A stretch of 64,000 nt of DNA. It comes from Axinella damicornis. Taxonomy: Eukaryota > Porifera > Demospongiae > Axinellida > Axinellidae. Of this stretch, positions 1 through 9,477 are shown piece by piece. The notes beneath the pieces were generated by a model. It was not told the origin of the DNA. It searched no databases and worked only from the letters and a program-made list of their open reading frames with translations. The translations under genes and the position numbers were made by a program. The DNA lies in NCBI GenBank assembly GCA_963931865.1, contig OZ007517.1, positions 4,849,707 through 4,913,706 on the forward strand, given 5' to 3'. How positions within the stretch are numbered: the first letter of the stretch is position 1; every line of letters starts with the position of its first letter.

Positions 1-45
1 CTGACAGCCACACACCTCTGACATGCACCCACACCCATACACCCC

Positions 46-762
46 TCACATGAAACCTGCATCAACAATGCCCTTTCTGATCGATTTTGCATGCTTCCTC
101 CTCCACTTTGCAAAGGTGGGAGAGGATAGAGGTACATACAGTTCAGTTTGATTTGATAACCCAGCAATGCCGCTACTCAATGCATGCAGAAGATATCGTT
201 CCGCCAATGGCAATATACGGACGTTTATTGAACAAACGGAAAACGTACACGTAAAATTCCAGTGTTTAATTAATGCTGTGTCTAGAGTACCGGTACCGTG
301 AACCAAAAATTCGGTGTTACTAGTAGAGTACCGGCACCGGGATTGGAGCCGTGAATTGAAACGTACCGGTACCGGGATTGGGTTATGAAACTTTAAAGTA
401 CCGGTGTCATAAAATTTGGGGGACCCCATGAAAATGGGGACCCCGGGTCCCCATTTTCCCTGGTAAAATGGGGACCCCCACACCGTTTTCGTTTTGCGTT
501 GCATCAAGTACTCACAGCTCAGTGTAGGATGGTTTTTATTTGTCAAAATTAATAACCTCTGTGCATGCATGTCTGTGAAAGCATTAGTCCATGCATAGAG
601 CAAGGATGGAATATCATCATCATATCCGTCGAAACCTGTACTTGCGATGGTTGCTACGTACCCTGATAGCTGTAATGCGCAAGTCGGACAATGCAAGCCC
701 TCCAACAAAGCCAATTTTTTTCTGTGCAAAGGTTGCTGATCTCTTCTATGTCGGGAGATCAT
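46..762 (-). other. Long open frame, probably not a gene
   Basis: An uninterrupted minus-strand frame of 238 codons runs from inside the TIR element at 401-1232 out into the flanking GTACCGG repeats. The N-terminal 95 residues, including a CPTC motif, have a normal protein-like composition. The rest is a translation of GGGGACCCC palindromes and GTACCGG repeats. I recognise no domain. The first part could be a remnant coding piece of the element. Confidence 0.2.
285..400. repeat. GTACCGG-rich short tandem repeat
   Basis: Three to four degenerate copies of a roughly 35-bp unit containing GTACCGGTACCGGGATTGG followed by a TGAA stretch. It abuts the left end of the TIR element at 401 and may be its subterminal repeat. 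Confidence 0.55.
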
Positions 763-1232
763 GAACTTGAGTCCTGCTGCTTATATACATGTAGGTAGCA
801 GCAAATACTAGTCTTGCACTGCAGGCTAGTTAGTGGGCTATGATGCTCAAGTCTGACTCAATATAAGTACTTACATCCCTCTAACTATGACAATTCTAGC
901 TATCTGGAGAGGGATCGATGCTCAGACCAGCTTGTTTTTGAAGATCCTCATCAATTCAAGCTATTATTATGCCTAGCTATAATGTGTTACCATTTCTATT
1001 GACAAATTTTCAAAACTGATTTGCTACATTATAATAACTGCATGGTTAGTGATTAACTGTTATGGCCTTGCATAGGTCTGCCTACGTAGGCCTAATATTC
1101 TCCATTTTCTCACTGGTTATCCATCTGTCATAGAGGGGGTCCCCATTTTCACTGAGGGGGTCCCCATACTCCTGGGAAAATGGGGACCCCGGGTCCCCAT
1201 TTTGGGGGGTCCCCATTTTCCCATGACACCGG
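401..1232. mobile_element. Non-autonomous TIR element (832 bp), GGGGTCCCC-rich ends
   Basis: The left end reads CCGGTGTCAT and the right end ATGACACCGG. Just inside both ends are repeated palindromic GGGGACCCC/GGGGTCCCC blocks (about 419-480 and 1133-1220). No transposase is seen. No clear target duplication was identified, so the exact boundaries are approximate and the superfamily is unassigned. Confidence 0.55.
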
Positions 1233-1252
1233 CACGTGCTATACAAAATTCA

Positions 1253-1375
1253 GATCTGCATCTGGAGGTCGCATCTGAGGACAGTGCTGCGTTCGATGAT
1301 GTTACTTTCACAGTGGGAGAGCTATTTGAAAGCTATGACCAACTTGAAAAGAAACTCGAAGACACAGCGTTATAA
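1253..1375 (+). pseudogene. Acidic exon-like fragment, unknown
   Basis: A stop-free plus-strand stretch of 40 codons just right of the TIR element ends in TAA. It is rich in E/D and S and contains FTVGELFESYDQLEKKLED, which reads like the start of a protein and not like repeat translation. It may be an orphan 5' coding piece of the element gene at 2.3-4.3 kb. No splice site was confirmed. Confidence 0.2.
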
Positions 1376-1930
1376 CTATACCTTTCTCCAGGCCAATGAC
1401 TTGCTCTGCAGACATTACTCTTGACTCCACAGCCAACTGCAGCTCCTCCCAGCTGCTGGCCTCCATGACAAATTCATTCAGTTCACAACAGGTGCATAAT
1501 TTTGCCACTGGCACTGCATAATTTATACTCGAACTCCAGCTCTAAAAGTGTAGCCTCGTTCCGAGTCCCCTCCAATCTGCAAGTTGTGCAGCGGATCTGG
1601 CAAACAAACCTGTTCAAACTACGTCAGTATCTATAATGCTATACACTATATATTTTATATGGGTTAGGGTCTGTATAAATACTTTATAGCATACGGAAGC
1701 TAACGTACTGTCGCTAACGCTACGCCAAACTCCAGCAGTGGTGACACGTCTTTAAGGAGGCGGAAATCCTCTAGAGGGAGCGGGAGAGGAGCCCTCACGG
1801 ACGGCAGCAGCAACACAGCGGAGGAATCGAAACATCTTTCTCCACTGTGAAATAGACTAGCCATGGCCGGCGCACACGGTAGGGCACTGAGGTAGGGCAA
1901 TGGCCCTACCACTTTTTCCAGGATCCTTAT
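1370..1930. repeat. Left-hand fragment of the segmental duplication
   Basis: This block closely matches 54,905-55,720. Shared landmarks include the minus-strand exon at 1382-1513, the phrase around GGGTTAGGGTCTGTATAAAT, and a GGAGGCGGAAATCCTC segment. At the second locus the matching sequence continues within about 300 bp to the start of unit 3. Here the equivalent continuation is about 18 kb away, at 20,098. This suggests that 1.93-20.1 kb was inserted into an ancestral copy. Confidence 0.75.
1382..1513 (-). pseudogene. Exon of unrecognised minus-strand gene (left fragment)
   Basis: A 132-bp exon-like block reads on the minus strand with ELNEFVMEASSWEELQLAVE and, after it, SRVMSAEQVIGLEK. 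It is bounded by an AG acceptor on the gene-upstream side and a GTATAG donor. The same exon is at 54,917-55,048 with a few amino-acid differences. No family was recognised. It is isolated here because a TIR element and other DNA have replaced the neighbouring exons. Confidence 0.4.
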
Positions 1931-1957
1931 ATCACTACTTCACACCCTCTGCCCTAC

Positions 1958-2004
1958 AGGGGCGCCGGGCGGATCTGGGGGGGGGGGGGGGGGGGGGGGG
2001 GGGT
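1958..2004 (+). mobile_element. hAT-like terminus with G-tract (left half)
   Basis: The sequence starts like the hAT-type ends at 9433 and 36065 (CAGGGGCG then GGATC) and is followed at once by a long poly-G run, as in those two elements. The internal part of the same family is found at about 19,965-20,097. A single element may therefore have been split by a later 18-kb insertion. Confidence 0.4.
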
Positions 2005-2009
2005 GCCGC

Positions 2010-2045
2010 TACGTTGCAACTCGGGATGCGCTTTTTTCACAGCAG
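2010..2045. repeat. Left copy of a ~35-bp inverted repeat pairing with 19,841-19,877
   Basis: The core GGGATGCGCTTTTTTCACAGC matches exactly, inverted, at about 19,844-19,864. Flanking bases also match with a few differences. The two copies bracket 17.8 kb of accessory DNA. Confidence 0.55.
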
Positions 2046-2327
2046 TTCATGTGGTCACGTGCGCATATGCCAACTTTAACCCGCTATATTCACTGGATTG
2101 TGCGCGCGCAGGCCGGGCTGATCGTCGGAGCGGGCTCCAGCAGCTATAATAGCTAGCTCCAAGATTCCTTGTCCCTGGGACAGTTGCAGTTGACCCACAA
2201 GGTATGGATGGATCGATCAACAGACCACTGATCACTCTCTTGAATGTGTTGAATCAGCAGAAAATTAATATTGCATCAAGAACATGTATGTACATATAGC
2301 TATACATCCATCTGAGCATAAATTCAA

Positions 2328-2552
2328 TTGTTGGTATGCAGTGCCATGAGTGCAGAGGCAGTGCCAGGATGGACCACAGGCCTGCATCGAGTGGGACTGT
2401 ACTTCGAGGGATTCGTCCACAATGCACCAGCTGTGCTGGAGGAGGAGACAGTCACATCTTTCGGTGTGCGCGACTCCAGCAGAAGATCCCATTCAATCCT
2501 AGAGCAATGCAAGGAGAACACTGATGAAACCAGAGCTCAAGATGGTAAAAAG
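2328..2552 (+). CDS. Exon 1 of CXXC-OTU gene (partial)
   Basis: The open frame ends at AAG followed by GTACAG (donor at 2553). It contains VGLYFEGFVHNAPAVLEEE and ends TRAQDGKK. The next exon begins in the same phase at 2630. An alternative overlapping frame shows CHEC and CTSC pairs, but it ends in a stop without a donor and fits less well. The start codon is not identified. Confidence 0.45.
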
Positions 2553-2629
2553 GTACAGCTGTACATGTATAGATGAAATAGTGGCCCGTAGTCCCTGTGT
2601 TGAGATTCATCATAATCTTAACTTTACAG

Positions 2630-3367
2630 AAACCTCAGCCCAGAGTATATTGGAGCTGCAAACAAGGTAACACCACCGTAGAGTTTGGAAATACACCCTT
2701 CATTGTAGGAGACATCCAGCACCTGCAATACCAGTACAGCCCTCAATACTACAAATCCAAGCCGAAGACAGGGAAGCAATTACATTTGCAAAGCACACAT
2801 AAAATTGGATGCCCTGCCCACATTGTTGTCAAACAGTACATTCTATTCCCACAATATGCTCTCCCAGATGAGATCCATGGAAAGAGCAAACACCAAATAC
2901 GACTCCAAAAGGAACAAACACTACTGAAATTGCAGGATGAAATGGAATCTGGAAGTGTCAAGCAGACCACAAGATACTGGTTATCTTTGCCAACACTGGA
3001 GGCACACGAGAAAACACACCCAGTGAAACAGGCTGCAGTATTTTCACAGAAGGTTAATCCAGCTGTAGCTAATTTCACAGAAGGTTAATCCAGCTGTAGC
3101 TAATTTCACAGAAGGTTAATCCAGCTGTAGCTAATTTCACAGAAGGTTAATCCAGCTGTAGCTCAAATGATTGGTGAGTTAGTTGCAGATGGTATTACTG
3201 AAGTTAACAATGTGATAAAGGCACTTCGACATCGCATCACCCACTACCTCTGCAAACATTCCCAACCAGACCCAAATGATCGGGCATACTTCCCTACTCA
3301 GGATGACTTGAAGAATCACATCTACAGAGCAAAACAAGCTCTACAACATTCAAAGTATGACCAAGCA
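2630..3367 (+). pseudogene. CARF/ALS2CR8-like exon, broken by repeat expansion
   Basis: The exon begins after a TTTACAG acceptor with KPQPRVYWSCKQ. Family-like motifs follow: FIVGD, YYKSKPK, THKIGCPAHIVVKQY, then, downstream of the repeat, MIGELVADGITEVNNVIKAL and [19 protein letters not shown]. This order ([26 protein letters not shown]) is what I associate with the CARF/ALS2CR8 domain and with related mobile-element proteins. At 3049-3165 four copies of a 31-bp unit interrupt the frame. Removing three copies (93 bp) restores one continuous frame, so the break is a recent slippage-type change. The last frame ends in a stop near 3375. Confidence 0.6.
3049..3165 (+). repeat. 31-bp tandem repeat, 4 copies, inside coding exon
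   Basis: The unit begins TTTCACAGAAGGTTAATCC and ends AGCTGTAGCTAA, and is repeated nearly without change. The fourth copy runs into CAAATGATTGG, which continues the coding frame. Confidence 0.9.
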
Positions 3368-3576
3368 TGCACATAGACACATACTGCACTTCTGCAATTG
3401 TAATCACATAGGGATGAAGAGGAAGCGATGTGGGGTCTGTGAAGCATGCATTTGTACAGACTGTGGCAAATGCAAGTACTGCCTTGACAAGCCAAAGTTC
3501 GGGGGACAAAGCAAACTGAAACAGGGCTGCGCTAAGCGCAGATGTCTTAGATTAACAACTATGGGAGGACCACAAG
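3357..3576 (+). CDS. CXXC-type zinc finger exon
   Basis: The exon has the cysteine spacing of the MLL/DNMT1-type CXXC finger: KRCGVCEAC, then CGKCKYC, then KPKFGG, then [11 protein letters not shown]. All eight zinc-binding cysteines and the DNA-contacting KFGG loop are visible. It ends GGPQG with a GTAAGC donor at 3577, one base into the next codon. CXXC fingers usually bind unmethylated CpG. The upstream junction is unclear: the frame differs from the CARF exon and no good donor/acceptor pair was found. Confidence 0.75.
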
Positions 3577-3639
3577 GTAAGCTATAAAGTTAAACCGTAC
3601 CTGACTGAACCACTTCTATTCATACATCCTCTTCCCTAG

Positions 3640-3707
3640 GATCCCATCAGATGAAGCCAGCAGCCACTACCTCACGTACATCAGGTGCTGCTCCAGCTAC
3701 ACAGCAG
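3640..3707 (+). CDS. Short linker exon between CXXC and OTU
   Basis: 68 bp between a TTCCCTAG acceptor and a GTGATA donor. It encodes SHQMKPAATTSRTSGAAPAT and then QQ, a low-complexity linker. The phase (2 + 22 codons) fits both neighbouring exons exactly, which is the best evidence that the CXXC and OTU domains belong to one transcript. Confidence 0.6.
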
Positions 3708-3800
3708 GTGATAGATAGCATAAGGCACACAGTTCTGTTGACAAGTACATACATAAGGTGTATCATAATATTATATAGAGTGCTCTGAATTCTTCAACAG

Positions 3801-4347
3801 GATCCCCTTCAGCAAGCATTGGCTTCTCTCACTGCAAGGGACCGCCAAGTTAAGCCCATCATTGGAGATGGCAACTGTTTATTCCGTGCCATCGGTTTTG
3901 TGCTGTACGGCACCGAAATGGCTCATGAGAAAGTACGTGAGCTGCTGGTCCAGTTTGTCTCTGGGAACCGAGGAAGCTTCCGACCATACATTGATGGTGA
4001 CATTGAAACTTACTTGGCTAAGATGAAATATACAAGAGTGTGGGGCACAGCAGTGGAGCTACTAGCAGTAGCAGCACTCCTTCAGATACCGGTGTTCACC
4101 CTCATTCCCCATGTGAAATACCTACAAATGGTTCCGTTATAAGCCTCTCTGTGTCGATAGGCTTGCCTTCCCAACCCAAGATCCACCACCTAAACAGCTG
4201 TCCAGGCTGAACCACATTGAGCTTATCAATGTCAGACAATGCCACTATGTCGTAGTTTATGACTGCATTCTGTCCCAGGATGGAGACTATCCACTGGATG
4301 AGCCCCCCTCAGCGAAGAATTCATTATTACAGTGTTTTATAATCTTG
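3801..4347 (+). pseudogene. OTU-domain cysteine protease exon with a frame change
   Basis: After a TTCAACAG acceptor the frame reads DPLQQALASL. The OTU catalytic loop GDGNCLFRAIGFVLYG then appears, with Asp and the nucleophile Cys. Next comes WGTAVELLAVAALLQIPVFT, the conserved helix-strand that follows in OTU proteins. Near 4120 the frame shifts: the first frame stops at 4142, while an overlapping frame continues with YKWFRYKPL and the catalytic-histidine strand RQCHYVVVYD. One inserted or deleted base near 4120 would explain this. The frame stays open to 4578, but domain-like sequence ends near 4300. OTU enzymes remove ubiquitin; several transposon families carry one. Confidence 0.75.
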
Positions 4348-4598
4348 TACACTTTTTTATGTTACTCAGCTTACATCTTACCATTGGCATTGCCACCAGT
4401 TCTGTCCTTTTCAATGTCTTCGTCACAGTTTGTTTTTCAGTTCATGCAACGTACGTACGTGTACCATACACGAGAACTTAACGGGTTAATGTTCGCACGT
4501 GACCACATGAACCGCTCAACAGTACCGCAGCTCTTATCTAAGATTGATCTGATTGGTCGAATTAGTTACGTAACGTGAAATAGTTTGCCCAAGTCCTA

Positions 4599-4871
4599 CA
4601 ATAGGCAACACCAGTATTGCAATAGGCAACACCAGTATTGCAATAGGCAACACCACTATTGCAATAGGCAACACCACTATTGCAATAGGCAACACCAGTA
4701 TTGCAATAGGCAACACCAGTATTGCAATAGGCAACACCAGTATTGCAATAGGCAACACCAGTATTGCAATAGGCAACACCAGTATTGCAATAGGCAACAC
4801 CAGTATTGCAATAGGCAACACCAGTATTGCAATAGGCAACACCATTATTGCAATAGGCAACACCAGCAATG
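4599..4871 (+). repeat. 21-bp minisatellite, 13 units
   Basis: The unit CAATAGGCAACACCAGTATTG is tandemly repeated with almost no divergence; CAGT alternates with CACT in a few units. Its complement shares the core GGTGTTGCC(T/A)AT with the much larger array at 18.5-19.7 kb. All frames through it are open because 21 is divisible by 3, but no protein is implied. Confidence 0.97.
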
Positions 4872-5298
4872 TAATACAGTGGTTCAGCCAACTCAAAAAA
4901 AACAAAACATGTTTATTCATGAATAAATATTATACACACTTTCAAACATCAACATGGAGTACTACATGATCTGACCACCAACAAGGTAGTAAACCCAGAA
5001 AACAAGAGAGCAACTCCATCACTTGCCACCACCTCACTGCGGTATGTTTGCTATAGCCCCACCTTCTTTGAGGTTGAAATTATTGCCCTCCTCCTCATTA
5101 AAAAAAAACATTATATAAATAATAGATCTCTTGCAGTGCCACCATCTTCTCCACTTTCCTGTATTAGAGAACAAAAGTTTATCAATGGGTGTTCAATAAC
5201 GTGACTAACTGTCATTACCCTAAGAGTCACTGCTAATGACAGAAAATGATCGTGTCAATAGTCTACTCTCACACCGTCAACGTCAACACTTCCATCAA
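4872..5298. other. No recognisable feature
   Basis: AT-rich sequence with a short A-run near 5100. I see no gene, repeat array or element end. Confidence 0.5.
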
Positions 5299-5345
5299 TC
5301 ACACACACACACACAACACCCACACAAACACACACACACACACAC
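5299..5345. repeat. (CA)n-rich microsatellite
   Basis: Runs of CACACA interrupted by CAACACCC and CAAA. Confidence 0.85.
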
Positions 5346-5487
5346 AGAGCATGCCTTTGAGTGTATTTCACATCTCAACATTATGCTGTTAGTACACATC
5401 AACAAAACAGGTGTAGGTAATAAACTAGCATCAGGGAGGTGGGTGGGGCGGATGGATGTTTAGGGTTTGGGTTATGATAATGCATGA

Positions 5488-5672
5488 TTAGGGTCAGGGT
5501 CAGGGTTAGGGTCAGGGTCAGGGTCAGGGTTAGGGTCAGGGTTAGGGTTAGGGTCAGGGTCAGGGTCAGGGTCAGGGTCAGGGTCAGGGTTAGGGTCAGG
5601 GTCAGGGTCAGGGTTAGGGTCAGGGTCAGGGTTAGGGTCAGGGTTAGGGTCAGTGTCAGGGTCAGAGTCAGG
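5488..5672 (+). repeat. Telomere-like hexamer array (TCAGGG/TTAGGG)
   Basis: About 31 hexamers, mixing TCAGGG (majority) and TTAGGG (minority), with no longer-range order. TTAGGG is the usual animal telomere repeat, so this is an interstitial array of telomere-type and variant repeats. Very short GGGTTAGGG pieces also occur at 1661 and 55,187-55,215, inside the segmental duplication. Confidence 0.92.
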
Positions 5673-5740
5673 GGTTCCATTCACTGAACTTCGAACTCCA
5701 AGAAGAATGTTCGAGAACATCGGGCGCCCGGGCATGGGCT

Positions 5741-5985
5741 GGAATAGCAGCAGTCGAAGCGGACGCAATCTGGCGAGCAGCCGTTGAAGCGGACACGATC
5801 AGGGAACTGCAGTTGAAGCGGACGCGATCGGGGAGCAGCAGTTGATGTGGACGCAAGCGGCGAGCAGCAGCTGAAGTAGACGCAATCAGGGAGTACATGT
5901 AGCAGCTGAAGCGGATGCAAGCGGCGAACAGCAGCTGAAGTGGATGCCATCAGGGAGCAGCAGCTGAAGCTGACGCAAACGGGGA
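5741..5985. repeat. ~30-bp minisatellite (GCAGCAGCTGAAG... unit)
   Basis: Eight or so degenerate copies of a unit like AGCAGCAGTTGAAGCGGACG followed by CAATCGGGG. All three minus-strand frames stay partly open, giving serine-rich translations, but the repeats explain this. Confidence 0.85.
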
Positions 5986-6373
5986 GCACTGACTATCTCT
6001 GCTGTCCGGCGCCGGATTACTCACGGTAGGCAAACGAGGGTGAAGTAGCTGAGTGAGTACACATTACAAAATACAATCTTTGTGACCATGATTGTGTACA
6101 ACACATGTAACACTCACAGCATGGAAACGGAGCTATATATACTGTGCTAATAATGAGCTAACACAATACTTCACTGAAATACTGCGATATGATCGGCCTA
6201 ATGAAGGGGTTTAAATCACATATTACCCCTGTGATTTCATTTATCACCTGTAAACTTATACACCTGTAAATTGCATGTAGTCGCAGTGTCATACGTTTAG
6301 CATCATAGATACCTCTGTTGATACAATGTACAGTTCATGATTCGGTCTTGCCCCACAAACATCCCACTTCCAT

Positions 6374-6397
6374 CACACACACACACACACACACACG
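6374..6397. repeat. (CA)n microsatellite
   Basis: About 12 CA dinucleotides. Confidence 0.85.
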
Positions 6398-6572
6398 CAC
6401 GTTAAAATCTTGATCTAATAGATGAATCGGTTTGCCTGGCTACATCAAGAAGTTTAATATAGGCAGTGAATGAGGATCAGGAAACTATTTGCTACGGAAA
6501 TTTGGCTCATGCCTTACTACGAACCAATCGACCTACCATCGCATTCTCCAGACAGTGGTGGGGATGGATAAA

Positions 6573-6622
6573 CTTCGAGTTCGAGTTCGAGATCGAGTTC
6601 GAGTTCGAGTTCGAGTTCGAGT
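6573..6622 (+). repeat. (GAGTTC)n microsatellite
   Basis: Eight hexamers of GAGTTC with one GAGATC. A related but differently spaced array, on the other strand, is at 8758-8883. Confidence 0.9.
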
Positions 6623-6657
6623 TGTCGCGCAGCCGAATATATAACTAGGAGAATGCT

Positions 6658-7837
6658 AGTCTCGGAACCAGACCCTTTCGAGTTGTCCTCACGGAACGTA
6701 ATTATGCGTGGTAATTAGCGATCAACTGCGATACCACGCGTACGATCACAGTCGACCTGCTCGTTGCTCTCCTCGACTTTTGTCAGTCACTCGCGGGTAA
6801 CGCGGTACGGCACAGCGATTCGCCATGTCTCATTCAAGAATCCAGCGTATTCCGGGGTGTCGATCACATCCGTGAAGCTCCACCCACAGGAAGTTCTTGC
6901 CGCTAAGATAGTTGTCATTTTTTCCTATGAAATTTTATGCACAGCAAGGGATACAGTAATAGCATAATATAGCTAATGAGTAGTACCCCCAAGACACACA
7001 AAAACAGAAACATCTAAGGTACGTAGAGTGAGGAAAAATGCATTCTTAAAAGTAGACGGAGTTGTCATATTCGTTACATACTGTGACTAGGTAAAGCATT
7101 CCATGCAGAGAAAGTGTGAGGCACAAATGAATAAAGGAAGGAGTTGGTATGAGCAAAAGGTTGACGATACATGTACGGTTTAGTCTGATGTGATGTGGAG
7201 TTCATGGTTACAAAAAATGTTGGTGGGGAAAATGACTCGTGTACAATCTTAAACAGTAATGAGAGTCTGAGCTCCTCGCTGATAGGTCAGGAAGCTGGAA
7301 GGTGTCCATTAGGTCCTCATAGCTCATGTAATAGCTCTTGCTACACCGATATCCTGAGGGCAAACTTCTGGACTCCTCAAGCAGTTTGATATCTTTCTGA
7401 AACAGTCTGGACATTTTTTTTTCCTAGAAATGAGTATGCTTAGACTATGTCAGGTCAGAGGTGAGTAGTCAAGCTTTCCACCTCTGCAGAACCATGCATA
7501 TCAGCTGAACTAAGTCATATTATAGTGTCCACCAGAGTCGGGCCATGCAAGTGCATTCTCTGCACACTGCTGAGGTGTCTTGTAGTGTTCAAGGCAGGTT
7601 CGGCCATATGCCGGAGCATTCTCTGCAAAGAAGGTAAACAGTTTTCACTCCGAATCATGCTGGAAAGACAGAACTCTAACTAACTAGTCTTCTGTCTCGG
7701 AAAGGTAAACCATACAACTGCGTTACGGACTTCTGTGCAAAGTGCAAACACCAACTAGCGTCAGTGACCATGCACAAACAAGTGATCATGACCTAGCCTC
7801 GTTCCCACTGCCGCAAGCATTACTTCACAGAAAATTC
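6658..7837. other. Gene-free stretch, one element end
   Basis: Near 6658 the sequence TAGTCTCGGAACCAGACCC resembles the end of the element at 7838-8562, so it may be a solo or eroded terminus. Short open frames at 6764-6967 and 7195-7389 have no supporting motif. Otherwise nothing recognised. Confidence 0.4.
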
Positions 7838-8562
7838 TAGTCTCGTGCCCAGACCACACCCCCCGAAGGGAGAGACGGTCTGGTGAACGAAGTTGAATTT
7901 CTTGGGCTTATTACCGGAATGTGGTAAGGACCAATGAGATCGCGAGATTGTTAATAATTACGTAGTAATCGTTTGGATACTTATAAGCTGGAGAAGACAA
8001 CAGCCAAGAGCCTTTGCCATGCCAGTTTGCCCTTAGCGCTGACTCTGTAAGGCAACGCTACGTCGTGGCGACAACTTTTGAAGACCTTTGCGCTTGATTG
8101 TGCTAGTTGCGAGCCCTGTGACATCGCTTATGAAGGATCAAGTTGAGAGCTTTGGAAGCGAGGTCAGCAAAGGGATCAAGTACAACGAAGGGGCTCCTCT
8201 AGGTTCAAGCTAATGCTAGCCCTAGCCCTAAGGGGCCGTTCTTCGTATTTGACCCCGTAAAGTGCCTGAAATGACTGCCAAACGGACGGGAAGCAGATTC
8301 CATGGACGAACAAGGATGCTTCAAAACTCTTCTATGGGGCGTGGGTGAGTGGCAAAAGGTTAGTACATCTTGTCTCCCGATGTGAGTAGCTATGATCGCG
8401 CTTGGTTGACACGGTCGCCTTCAGCAGGAGCTTTCGCAGGCACTTAACACCACGGGATTATACAATGATTACACATTCCGTAGTATGCTTCAAGCCCAAG
8501 AAATTCGACTTCGTTCACCAGACCGTCTCTCCCTCGGGGGGTGTGGTCTGGGCACGAGACTA
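7838..8562. mobile_element. MULE-like non-autonomous TIR element with perfect 9-bp TSD
   Basis: The ends are TAGTCTCGTGCCCAGACC and its complement. Inverted arms of about 75 bp extend to TTTCTTGGGCTT. It is flanked on both sides by AGAAAATTC, a perfect 9-bp target-site duplication. Long TIRs with 9-bp TSDs are typical of Mutator-like elements (an inference). The TIR start resembles TAGCCTCGTTCCCAGGC, used by the many elements in units 1-3, so they are probably one superfamily. No transposase is encoded. Confidence 0.85.
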
Positions 8563-8757
8563 AGAAAATTCACCCCAAATAGGGCTGTACATCCCCCCAA
8601 ATACTAATTTCTCTGTTCCGCGTACTTACTATTTTTGCGTGGATGTGAACAGCATCTCGAGAAAACCCCCCGGTACGTAGCAACCTCCACTCTCCGCCAG
8701 TATTCGATGGAACTGCTGTAGAGTCGAGAGATGTCGAGCGACCCATTGTACTACCGT

Positions 8758-8883
8758 CAACTCGAACTTGAACTCGAAACTCGAAACTCGAACTCGAAAC
8801 TCGAACTCGAAACTCGAACTCGAAACTCGAACTCGAAACTCGAACTCGAAACTCGAACTCGAAACTCGAACTCGAAACTCGAC
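8758..8883 (+). repeat. 13-bp tandem array (CTCGAACTCGAAA)
   Basis: About ten units, nearly perfect. Both strands are open through the array, which explains the frames found there. Confidence 0.92.
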
Positions 8884-9432
8884 AATTATTCTATACCGAC
8901 AGTGGTGATGACTGATAAGCTTATAGCCATCTCTTTCTGTTTGAGTGATTGAGTCTCCGGTACTGAAGGCGAGTCCTGCTTCCAAGTGCACAAACCCCGG
9001 GCCATTTTCAGTATCACCCTCACGAACTAGACCTTTCCATCAAAGCCACAAAGGTCAGAAGCTGGTTTTTGCCATTTTGGGGGGTTGCAGCTGCATGCTA
9101 TAGCGCTACACGTCAGACATGCATGACGACAGAGGAGGTCAGCCGGCCGCGATTAATTATGCAAAAATGCGAGGGGCGCGGTCAACCCGGAAGTTGCAAG
9201 ATGGCCTTGCGGTTCGGGGTACGTGCTTTTGGGGTGCTCTGTTACTCCGAGTAAGGCACGCAATTGGAGAGTACGGCTGAATATCAAGTCTCTGGGTGGA
9301 AGGACGTCGGATTATGAACATTTTGTGATGATATAACTGCCAGGCTGGAAGCAAGAGTGAGTCAAACACGGCACGTTAGCAAGCGCCTCGGAAGGGTGTA
9401 TGTTTGGGCGCCTGTAGCTCCTAAATGCAAGG
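8884..9432. other. No recognisable feature
   Basis: Short open frames on both strands but no repeat, element end or splice-supported exon recognised. Confidence 0.4.
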
Positions 9433-9446
9433 CAGGGGCGGAGATA

Positions 9447-9477
<31 letters not shown>

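Larger units (their letters stand above)
2328..4347 (+). pseudogene. Broken multi-exon gene: CARF-like + CXXC finger + OTU protease
   Basis: Five coding blocks lie in order on the plus strand: 2328-2552, 2630-3367, 3357-3576, 3640-3707 and 3801-4347. Introns with GT-AG ends and matching phases join block 1 to 2 (phase 0), block 3 to 4 (phase 1) and block 4 to 5 (phase 0). Domains seen are an ALS2CR8/CARF-like region, a CXXC zinc finger with the KFGG motif, and an OTU cysteine-protease domain. CXXC fingers bind CpG DNA and OTU proteases cleave ubiquitin chains; the role of this combination is unknown. Multidomain genes of this kind are often accessory genes of DNA transposons in invertebrates, which is an inference here. 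The gene is damaged by a 31-bp repeat expansion at 3049-3165, a frame change near 3360 and a frame change near 4120. Confidence 0.7.

Noticed and set aside
4534..4926. Open frames of more than 100 codons on both strands
   Set aside because: Same cause: 21-bp tandem repeat. The peptides are pure repeats (for example VLPIAI).
5399..5768. Frames giving Thr-Leu, Asp-Pro and Arg-Val repeat proteins
   Set aside because: Translation of the telomere-like hexamer array in three frames.
5668..5989. Serine/alanine-rich minus-strand frames
   Set aside because: Explained by the 30-bp minisatellite; composition follows the DNA repeat.
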